From: an uncultured Flavobacteriaceae bacterium
Lineage (GTDB): Bacteria; Bacteroidota; Bacteroidia; Flavobacteriales; Flavobacteriaceae
Assembly (NCBI GenBank): GCA_937136455.1
Contig: CAKZOO010000067.1
Coordinates: 62,001 to 126,000, forward strand
Direction of reading: 5' to 3'
Length of the DNA stretch: 64,000 nt
The translations under genes were made by a program, and so were the position numbers. Below are positions 57,260 through 64,000 of the stretch, one piece after another. The notes under the pieces are model-generated. The model was not told the origin of the DNA. It saw only the letters and a list, made by a program, of their open reading frames with translations, and searched no databases. Within the stretch, counting starts at the first letter, position 1. Every line of letters starts with the position of its first letter.

Positions 57260-58455
57260 CAAGGATAAAGCAAGTATTTTTTTCTTATAGATTTGAACTT
57301 ATTAAGGTCTTTCTGCCAACTCATTCGAATTTGATCTTCAGTCAATCCATTTTCAATTTGTTGTTGTAAGAGTTCTGTTCCAGCGTGTCTAGTAAAACCT
57401 GTGGTGCTAAAAAACGCATTTTTGTCTACGCAGTTTTCATAGGCTTCCATCAACCATTTTAAATTCACCTTTTTGGGTATTTCTACAGCACTTAAATCTC
57501 TTCCAAAACAAAGTTTACCTTCCTCTTTAGGGTATTTTGATCCCTTATTAGGTTGTGGTGTGTAGCTGAAATCAAAATAAGTTTCATCCAAAAAAGAAGC
57601 TCCAAATCGCGAGAATTGATAGGAGGTTCCTCTACCTGCATTGACATGGGTTCCTTCGAAAAGCCCTAGACTTGGATAGAGTCCAATCGATTGGTCATCA
57701 GGGAGATTAGGGGATGGTTTAATGGGGAGGTGATAGCTGCTTTGGTGAGTGTATCCATCTAAAGGTATGATTCTAAGATCTAAATCAGCAGAAACCCTCA
57801 GCCATTTTTCTCCTTGGAGCATCATAGCATACTCTCCAATAGTCATTCCGTAAACTAAAGGAATTTCGTTCATCCCTAAAAAACTGCTGTGTTCTTTTTC
57901 AAGCACAGGACCATCGATATAACTGCCGTTGGGGTTTGGGCGATCTAAGACAATTAGGGGTATATCGTTTTCAGCACAAGCTTCCATGACGAGCTGAAGC
58001 GTAGCGATATAAGTGTAGAATCGCACTCCGACATCTTGAATGTCAAAAATGAGAAGATCAAGGTCTTTTAGGTGGTCCGCAGAAGGCTTCCTGTTTTTGC
58101 CATATAACGAAACAATTGGCAATCCTGTTTTAGAATCTAGTTCGTCTTGAACTTTTTCACCGGCGTCTGCATCAGTTCTAAATCCGTGCTCAGGAGAAAA
58201 TATCTTTTTGATGTTCACCTGATGTGATCGTAATGAATCTACTAAATGAGTATACCCCCCTTTTTTAAAGATAACCGATGTGGCATTGACCACTAATCCA
58301 ACCTTCTTTTCCTCTAGAAGTGGAAGATAGTTTTGTGTCTTATTGGCTGCAACCAGAATTTTTTGTTGAGCATACGTGGTTTCAATAAAAGATATCAGTA
58401 AAGCTATAACTAGATATAAAACCTTATTTTTGGGATAATTTAAAACTGTATTCAT
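57259..58455 (-). CDS. Exo-beta-N-acetylmuramidase NamZ-like (DUF1343) protein
   Basis: 398 residues, signal peptide up to about TTYAQ (residue 29). NamZ/DUF1343 blocks: KKVGLVVNATSVIFKKGGYT, IFSPEHGFRTDADAGEK, DLLIFDIQDVGVRFYTYIAT, VLDRPNPNGSYIDGPVL, and GLFEGTHVNAGRGTSYQF. Family members remove terminal MurNAc from peptidoglycan fragments, so this gene fits murein recycling, like the Mpl gene at the left edge. First gene of the - strand group. Its start codon (58453-58455) shares a base with the divergent ABC permease start. Confidence 0.88.
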   Translation of the reverse strand: MNTVLNYPKNKVLYLVIALLISFIETTYAQQKILVAANKTQNYLPLLEEKKVGLVVNATSVIFKKGGYTHLVDSLRSHQVNIKKIFSPEHGFRTDADAGEKVQDELDSKTGLPIVSLYGKNRKPSADHLKDLDLLIFDIQDVGVRFYTYIATLQLVMEACAENDIPLIVLDRPNPNGSYIDGPVLEKEHSSFLGMNEIPLVYGMTIGEYAMMLQGEKWLRVSADLDLRIIPLDGYTHQSSYHLPIKPSPNLPDDQSIGLYPSLGLFEGTHVNAGRGTSYQFSRFGASFLDETYFDFSYTPQPNKGSKYPKEEGKLCFGRDLSAVEIPKKVNLKWLMEAYENCVDKNAFFSTTGFTRHAGTELLQQQIENGLTEDQIRMSWQKDLNKFKSIRKKYLLYP

Positions 58456-59696
58456 TGAATTTTTCCTTGTTTATAAGCCAGAGGTTCATCAAAAGCCATC
58501 CACATAAAAGTAGTATTTCTAGGCCGATTATAAAAATTGCTGTGAGTGCTATAGCAATTGGTATTGTAATGATGTTAATCGCGATTGGAACCGGCTTGGG
58601 TTTAAAGCAAAACATCAGAGATAAAGTAGCTGCTTTTAACGGCCATATTCAAGTATTGAATTTTGATCAAAACAATTCAAATGTCAGTCTAGTTCCCTTA
58701 GATAAAAATCAAGGGTTTTATGCGCAGTCTCCTCCAATGGAGGGAATTGAACATCTACAGGCAGTTCTATTAAAAGCTGGTGTAATTCGAACTTCTGAAA
58801 CTTTTGAGGGGATTATTGCAAAAGGAGTTGGGAGTGATTTTAATTGGAAACTTTTCGACGATATATTGGTTGAGGGTAGGATTCCAAATTACAGCGATGA
58901 ATTAAACAATGAGATTTTAATATCAAAAACCTTAGCAAAGGCGTTGAAATTAAATCTAGGAGATCAGTGCAACGCCTTTTTTTTAAAGGATGAATCTTCA
59001 CAATCCTTACCAAATCAGCGAAGATTTACAATCAGCGGAATTTATGATAGTGGTTTTGAGGAATTTGATAAATCCTATATCATGGTAGATATCAGACATC
59101 TACAGCGAATTAATCGATGGAATGAACAACAAGTAGGTCTCATTGAGATTTTTATCGATGATTTTGACAGATTAGATTCCTATGCTGATACTATCTATAA
59201 TCAGACTAGTTCGCAACTTGATGTTCGAACCGTTAAAGATCGCTACTTCACCATCTTCGAATGGATTGAACTCTTTGATTTTAACATAGCACTTATCATA
59301 GGAATTATGATTTTAGTCGGTGGAATTAATATTGTCACTGCTTTATTAGTTCTTGTTCTTGAAAAAACCAATACAATAGGGGTCTTAAAAGCACTTGGAG
59401 CTTCAAATTGGACCATTCGTAAGATATTTATTTATCAGTCAATTTATTTAGTTGTTCGAGGTCTTTTTTGGGGTAATCTAATAGGTTTAAGTCTTTTGGG
59501 TATTCAGTATTATTACAGATTGATACAATTCCCAAATCCAAAAGAATATTATATGGCTTACATTCCTGTGAGTATCACAGTTTCTCATATTCTACTTTTA
59601 AATATTGGAATTGTCGTCATTAGTTTTGGCATGTTATTAATCCCTTCTTATGTCGTTTCAAAAATTAGTGTTATTAAATCGATAAAGTTTGATTAA
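58455..59696 (+). CDS. ABC transporter permease (FtsX/LolC-MacB type)
   Basis: 413 residues. The only start supported is TTG at 58455; upstream the frame closes at 58407-58409 without ATG or GTG, and downstream ATGs lie within the first membrane helix. N-terminal helix IKIAVSAIAIGIVMMLIAIG (about 26-46), a periplasmic domain (LVEGRIPNYSDELNNEILIS), then three helices: IALIIGIMILVGGINIVTALL, a segment near residues 330-350, and VSHILLLNIGIVVIS. Pattern TNTIGVLKALGASNWTIRKIF is the FtsX coupling loop. Its ATPase partner is elsewhere. A role in lipoprotein or export flux is inference. Confidence 0.85.
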   Translation: MNFSLFISQRFIKSHPHKSSISRPIIKIAVSAIAIGIVMMLIAIGTGLGLKQNIRDKVAAFNGHIQVLNFDQNNSNVSLVPLDKNQGFYAQSPPMEGIEHLQAVLLKAGVIRTSETFEGIIAKGVGSDFNWKLFDDILVEGRIPNYSDELNNEILISKTLAKALKLNLGDQCNAFFLKDESSQSLPNQRRFTISGIYDSGFEEFDKSYIMVDIRHLQRINRWNEQQVGLIEIFIDDFDRLDSYADTIYNQTSSQLDVRTVKDRYFTIFEWIELFDFNIALIIGIMILVGGINIVTALLVLVLEKTNTIGVLKALGASNWTIRKIFIYQSIYLVVRGLFWGNLIGLSLLGIQYYYRLIQFPNPKEYYMAYIPVSITVSHILLLNIGIVVISFGMLLIPSYVVSKISVIKSIKFD

Positions 59697-59751
59697 TTGC
59701 AACGCTCTGATAGATATTTTGTAAATTCAGCCTTCAATTAAACCGCTACAA

Positions 59752-61047
59752 ATGAAAAAATCACTTCTTTTTCTGGGTCTTCTATTGCCCTTTTTGAGCT
59801 TGGGTCAAACTAAATTATCAAAAGCAGAAAAACAAATTGTCAAAACCATACGCAAAAACTCAGCTGATCAAATCAACTTTTTAGAGAAAGTTGTCAATAT
59901 CAATTCTGGAAGTTTAAATCTCAAAGGAGTTCGTGAAGTGGGATCTGTATTTGAAGATGCATTTAAGTCAATTAACTTTGATACAAAATGGATTGATATG
60001 CCCTCAGAAATGAATAGAGCTGGGCATTTTTTTGCAGAACGCAAGGGAAGTAAAGGAAAACGTATTTTGTTGATAGGTCATTTAGATACGGTCTTTGAAG
60101 AAAATTCACCTTTTCAAAAATTTGAGCGTATCGATGAACGGTTAGCTCATGCTCCTGGAGGGAATGATATGAAAGGAGGGGATGTTATAATCCTCTACGC
60201 TCTAAAAGCTTTGGAAGAAAATAATTTAATCGATGATGCTCAAATTATTGTTGCCTTTACTGGAGATGAAGAAAGTACCGGTAAGCCTCTTTCAGTTTCT
60301 AGAAAAGATTTAATAGAAGCTGGTAAGCGATCTGATGTTGCTTTAGGTTTTGAGACAGCTACTGGATATGACTATGCAACGGTTGCCAGAAGAGGTGCTT
60401 CCGGTTGGGAGGTTAAAACTTCCGGAAAAAGAGCTCATTCATCTGGTGTTTTTAGTGAAAATGTTGGAGCTGGAGCAATTTTTGAAATGGGTCGTATTTT
60501 AAACGATTTTTATCAGGAGGTGAAGGGAGAAGATTTGTTGACTTTTAATCCAGGAGTTTTGATGGGAGGAACCTTTGTGGACTACGATCAGATGAAAAGT
60601 GGAGGAGAAGCGTTTGGTAAAACAAATGTAGTAGCTCAAACCGCAATGGTTCGTGGAGGTTTACGCTTTATAACTGAAGAGCAAAAAGAACGAGCAAGAG
60701 CTAAAATGAGGGAAGTAGTCGCTAATAATTTACCACATACTTCAGCAGAAGTAAGTTTTGAGGATTCCTATCCTGCAATGCCGCCAACAGAAGGTAATCA
60801 CGCCTTACTAGAACAGTTGTCAGAAGTGAGTCAGGCTTTAGGTCAAGGAGAAGTAAAGGCCTATGATCCTGGTAAAAGAGGAGCAGCTGACACCTCTTTT
60901 GTAGCGTCCTACGTGTCCTGTCTCGATGGATTAGGGTCTATGGGCTCCGGTGCTCATACGCCTCAAGAAACAGTTAATTTACAAACCTTAGAAGATTTTA
61001 CACTTAGAGCGGCAATTTTAATTTACCGATTGACAAAACAAGATTGA
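59752..61047 (+). CDS. M20 family metallopeptidase (carboxypeptidase G2-like)
   Basis: 431 residues, exported (MKKSLLFLGLLLPFLSLGQ). Zinc-site residues seen: His110-x-Asp112 in GHLDTVFEENSP, Asp139 in GGNDMKGGD, Glu173-Glu174 in TGDEESTG, Glu201 in GFETATG, and the last His in GAHTPQETVNLQ. A dimerisation domain (about 215-330) with SGKRAHSSGVFSENVGAGAI is inserted. Cleaves C-terminal residues from peptides or folates in the periplasm; substrate unknown. Stop overlaps the Crp/Fnr gene start by one base (TGATG). Confidence 0.9.
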   Translation: MKKSLLFLGLLLPFLSLGQTKLSKAEKQIVKTIRKNSADQINFLEKVVNINSGSLNLKGVREVGSVFEDAFKSINFDTKWIDMPSEMNRAGHFFAERKGSKGKRILLIGHLDTVFEENSPFQKFERIDERLAHAPGGNDMKGGDVIILYALKALEENNLIDDAQIIVAFTGDEESTGKPLSVSRKDLIEAGKRSDVALGFETATGYDYATVARRGASGWEVKTSGKRAHSSGVFSENVGAGAIFEMGRILNDFYQEVKGEDLLTFNPGVLMGGTFVDYDQMKSGGEAFGKTNVVAQTAMVRGGLRFITEEQKERARAKMREVVANNLPHTSAEVSFEDSYPAMPPTEGNHALLEQLSEVSQALGQGEVKAYDPGKRGAADTSFVASYVSCLDGLGSMGSGAHTPQETVNLQTLEDFTLRAAILIYRLTKQD

Positions 61048-61682
61048 TGAACAAGAATAAACTTATAGAACAATACGGGTTTCTTTTTGAAGAGGAACTT
61101 ATCGATGAAATGGATAAAGTCGGGAAATACATCAGTGTTCCCGCTGATAAAGAAATCATCGATATTGGGGATGAGCTCACTCATATTCCTCTTTTGTTAT
61201 CTGGAGCTATTAAGATTTTAAGAGAAGATGAAGATGGAGATGAGCTATTGCTCTACTTCATTGAAAAGGGAGATTCTTGTGCCATGTCTTTTAGTTGTGG
61301 TATACAAGGAAAGAGAAGTGAAATTAGAGCTGTTAGTGAGTCTGACTCTCAAATCTTGATGATTCCTGTAATGTATATGGAGCATTGGATGGCTCAATAC
61401 AGATCTTGGAGAAACTTTGTGATTGATTCCTATCAAGCAAGAACCAAAGAGTTGCTTGAAACAGTTGATACGATTGCTTTCTTAAAAATGGATATGCGTA
61501 TTTTAAAATACCTTCAAGACAAAGCTAAAGTTATTGGTAATGATATCCTTTCTACAACTCATGAGCGAATATCAAACGATTTACATACTTCTAGAGTTGT
61601 CGTATCGCGTATCTTAAAAAAATTGGAGAATGAAGGTAAGATCAAACTCTTTAGAAATGAGATAAAAGTCATCGAACTCTAA
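61047..61682 (+). CDS. Crp/Fnr family transcriptional regulator
   Basis: 211 residues from the ATG at 61047 (a TTG one codon earlier is ignored). N-terminal cyclic-nucleotide-binding-like domain (LTHIPLLLSGAIKILREDED, GDSCAMSFSCGIQ), long helix, then a winged helix (STTHERISNDLHTSRVVVSR, LKKLENEGKIKLF). No cluster of four Cys, so it is not a typical FNR iron-sulfur sensor; two Cys (about 75 and 80) exist. Ligand unknown. Coupled to the M20 peptidase. Confidence 0.9.
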   Translation: MNKNKLIEQYGFLFEEELIDEMDKVGKYISVPADKEIIDIGDELTHIPLLLSGAIKILREDEDGDELLLYFIEKGDSCAMSFSCGIQGKRSEIRAVSESDSQILMIPVMYMEHWMAQYRSWRNFVIDSYQARTKELLETVDTIAFLKMDMRILKYLQDKAKVIGNDILSTTHERISNDLHTSRVVVSRILKKLENEGKIKLFRNEIKVIEL

Positions 61683-61758
61683 ACGGTTAATCCATAAAAA
61701 TCAGTGACTTATCTTATAAAATAACAACTGTATTTTAATTTTTAGTACTTTTAGTAAT

Positions 61759-64000
61759 ATGAAGCGAATACTCTGTCGTTTATTATTGCTTTTAGTTCTA
61801 TTTAATAGTTCTGAGTTGGCATCTCAAAGTCTTTTGATTGAAAAGTTTAAACTTTTTGAAGAGAAAGAAGATGTTGTTGTTAGCACCTTTATTGTTGATC
61901 ATCATAATTTTATATGGTTTATAGCTAACAATAAACTCTATCGCTTCGATGGAACAAATTCAGAGGAAATGGCCCCTGCATTTGACAGCTTTGATATCAA
62001 TACTCCTAAAACATTATTTTTTAGTTTAACCAATAAAATTTGGATTACGGGAATTAATAAAATAGGTTATTTTGATCTTGATCAATGGAACTATCACCCC
62101 GTCAATTTAGATGGTATCGAACTCAATAATGCCATCAATCGCATCATCTATGAAACAGCAGATGGCGATGTGGTGTTTGGCTATGGGGAGGGTCAAATAC
62201 TAGCTATTTCAAAGGGACAAGTGTTTTTTAATGATCAGATCTACAAAAAATCAATTGAAAATCAAGTTCGAATAGGAATTACCTCAATTGCGGAATTCAA
62301 AGATAAACTGTGGATTGCTACCACTGAGGGACAACTTTTAGAAATTGATAATCAAAACTACAGTATTGTTGAAAGCATTCAAGTAACCGATCAATTATCG
62401 ATTGAAGTTGTTGTGCCTCTAAAGGAAGAGTTGCTTCTAGAACTGAATAATGAAGGGTTCTTCTATTACGATTTTAAACGATTAAAGAAGGAAGATCGAA
62501 TTGATTATGTGAAAAACGTTCACTTAGTTAAAGATAGTCCACTTCATATGTTTTATGTGGACCATAAGAATTTATATATGCTCAATAAACTCAATGATGA
62601 GCATCCTATATACAAAGAAACACTTAGTAAAAATTTAGAAACTCTAAGTCAAATTATGTTAACTCAATCGCACATATTGTTGAGTAATGTCGAAGGTATT
62701 CATTCCATATCAGTTAGAAACAACGGTGTGTATTTTATAAATCCCAATCCAAAATTTGATAAGAATTCTGTAAGAGCTACTCATTTTTTTGAAGATGGAT
62801 CACAATTTTTTTGTTCGTATAAGGGAGCTGGATATATCGATAAAAGTGGCATCTTAACACATTTGGAAGTAAATAGAATTGCTTATAGAATCTTGCCTTT
62901 GGATGAGAATCGACTTTTACTTACCTCAGAGGGAGCTTTTCTAGAGGTTTTTGATCGCAGAACTAAAACCATTAGTCCTTATGATTTTAAAACGAATCTC
63001 AGCCCTCGGCAAATTAGAGAAAACAGTTACATAACTGCAATTACTCAAGATGAGAATCATTATTTTATAGGGTCTTACGGAGGTATTTTAAAGGTGGACA
63101 AGAAAACTCATGAGGTTTTAAAAGTAGCATCAAATCAAAAAGATTTGAGCTATGGGATAGGGGTAAGGGATCTTTCACTGTACGAAAATGAATTATGGGT
63201 AAGTACGATTCATGGTTTGTATGTGTTAAAAGATAGGAATTGGCAAAAAATTTATCCAAATGATCGTTCAGAAACAATACATTCTCACGTTAGAATCAAG
63301 GATACGATTTGGCTTGCTACTCAATCGAGTGGATTAGTAGCCATAAACCCCAAAGGAGAACTTTTAGAACAGTTTACTACAAAAGATGGTTTAACGGATA
63401 ATTTAATCTATCAACTCGATTATCGACAAGATAAGTTATTCGCTTTTACTGCCTATGGTTTTAACTTGTATTACAATCATACAGTTTTGCCTTATTATCC
63501 AAAATCTCAAGATGAAAATAGCGAATACAATCACGGCGCTATTGGGTTTAATCCAAAAACAAATACCTTATACGCTGGAGGTATAAAAGGGTATACCACA
63601 ATTGATCTAGATGGAGATATCGCAGACGTTAAATTTCCAACTTATGTCATTTCTGAAGTCGTCACTTCAAATAAAGACAATGTAGTCGATACTGATTACA
63701 ACCATTCTTATATCGATAATAGTGAAATCATTATTCCTAAGGACAGTCCCTATGTGCGTTTGAAGTTTAAGCAAAATGAACTGGATGTCAATGCTGTTAA
63801 ATACGAGTATTTAATACCGGAGTTATTTGAGGATTGGAGAAAGCTAGATATAAGTAAGAGTATTGAACTCGTTGGAATTAGTCCAGGTACTTATCACTTA
63901 AGTGTCCGCCACCCAGGAGATCGAAATTTCAACAGCTATTTGATTAAAAAAGAATATTACTTCTATCAACGTTGGTGGTTCTATCTGCTGCTATCTTTGA
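61759..64000 (+). CDS. Beta-propeller ligand-sensor protein, C-terminus outside window
   Basis: Open from the ATG at 61759 to the right edge, 747 codons seen, no stop. Signal peptide MKRILCRLLLLLVLFNSSEL. Many short reg_prop-type blades follow, e.g. FIWFIANNKLYRFDG, KLWIATTEGQLLEID, ELWVSTIHGLYVLKD and IWLATQSSGLVAIN. Near residue 640 a Y_Y_Y-like domain begins (YVRLKFKQNELDVNAVKYEY), closing with LSVRHPGDRNFNSY. The last residues WWFYLLLSL start a membrane helix. This is the periplasmic part of a one-component or hybrid two-component regulator; the output domain (histidine kinase, LuxR or LytTR) is not visible. Located 77 bases after the Crp/Fnr gene. Confidence 0.85.
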   Translation, partial: MKRILCRLLLLLVLFNSSELASQSLLIEKFKLFEEKEDVVVSTFIVDHHNFIWFIANNKLYRFDGTNSEEMAPAFDSFDINTPKTLFFSLTNKIWITGINKIGYFDLDQWNYHPVNLDGIELNNAINRIIYETADGDVVFGYGEGQILAISKGQVFFNDQIYKKSIENQVRIGITSIAEFKDKLWIATTEGQLLEIDNQNYSIVESIQVTDQLSIEVVVPLKEELLLELNNEGFFYYDFKRLKKEDRIDYVKNVHLVKDSPLHMFYVDHKNLYMLNKLNDEHPIYKETLSKNLETLSQIMLTQSHILLSNVEGIHSISVRNNGVYFINPNPKFDKNSVRATHFFEDGSQFFCSYKGAGYIDKSGILTHLEVNRIAYRILPLDENRLLLTSEGAFLEVFDRRTKTISPYDFKTNLSPRQIRENSYITAITQDENHYFIGSYGGILKVDKKTHEVLKVASNQKDLSYGIGVRDLSLYENELWVSTIHGLYVLKDRNWQKIYPNDRSETIHSHVRIKDTIWLATQSSGLVAINPKGELLEQFTTKDGLTDNLIYQLDYRQDKLFAFTAYGFNLYYNHTVLPYYPKSQDENSEYNHGAIGFNPKTNTLYAGGIKGYTTIDLDGDIADVKFPTYVISEVVTSNKDNVVDTDYNHSYIDNSEIIIPKDSPYVRLKFKQNELDVNAVKYEYLIPELFEDWRKLDISKSIELVGISPGTYHLSVRHPGDRNFNSYLIKKEYYFYQRWWFYLLLSL

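Overview
The window looks like a chromosomal segment of a marine-type member of the Flavobacteriaceae (Bacteroidota). The DNA is AT-rich, there are two SusC/SusD pairs, and most starts lack a Shine-Dalgarno sequence. Promoters where visible follow the Bacteroidota pattern TTG-N19/20-TAnnTTTG. One uninterrupted translation super-operon runs rpsL-rpsG-fusA-rpsJ-rplC...rplQ, without tuf, adk or map. L36 and S14 are of the zinc-free kind. I see no phage, transposase, integrase, CRISPR array, rRNA or tRNA. Most genes are core genome; the accessory parts are 5.7-19.9 kb and the right-hand end.

Left part, 0-5.6 kb: the 3' end of a Mur-ligase (Mpl-like) gene, radC, a DUF7033/polysaccharide-deacetylase-like gene and a YjjG-type HAD nucleotidase on the + strand. 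They converge on rarA and rlmB on the - strand.

Nutrient-uptake part, 5.6-19.9 kb, all on the - strand: susC1-susD1 closed by a terminator, then susC2-susD2-lipoprotein (YGDGWNGA motif). After a hairpin terminator comes an aryl-sulfate-sulfotransferase-like lipoprotein with an N-terminal bacterial repeat. No glycoside hydrolase or classic PUL regulator is present, so I do not call a polysaccharide utilisation locus. Two tandem paralogous secreted proteins of unknown function follow, then pabC-pabB (folate branch).

Translation block, 21.6-38.8 kb: a clear promoter at 21606-21635 drives rpsL to rplQ (32 genes, including rpmD and rpmJ). Structured RNA segments lie between rpsJ and rplC, between rpsK and rpsD, and (small) between rpoA and rplQ. 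They are good candidates for ribosomal-protein autoregulatory leaders. A terminator follows rplQ.

Central-metabolism part, 38.8-53.3 kb: carA, eno, gltA, a dimethylargininase/amidinotransferase-like gene, ctlX and argS (an arginine-citrulline-ornithine group next to arginyl-tRNA synthetase), an unknown membrane protein, ffh, folD, a VOC protein, an alpha/beta hydrolase with a small lipoprotein, queE and a methyltransferase.

Envelope part, 53.2-64 kb: YceI / outer-membrane porin-like / YceI with a very stable hairpin just before the last gene. Next is an operon of NamZ-like muramidase, YkgJ-type Cys-cluster protein and sterol-desaturase-like hydroxylase. It is divergent from, and overlaps the start codon of, a LolC/FtsX-type ABC permease. 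An M20 peptidase, a Crp/Fnr regulator and a truncated beta-propeller sensor gene close the window.

The most interesting items are the SusCD2-lipoprotein-ASST group, the candidate r-protein leaders, the hairpin that buries the radC start codon, and the hairpin-separated YceI gene. None is proven from sequence alone.
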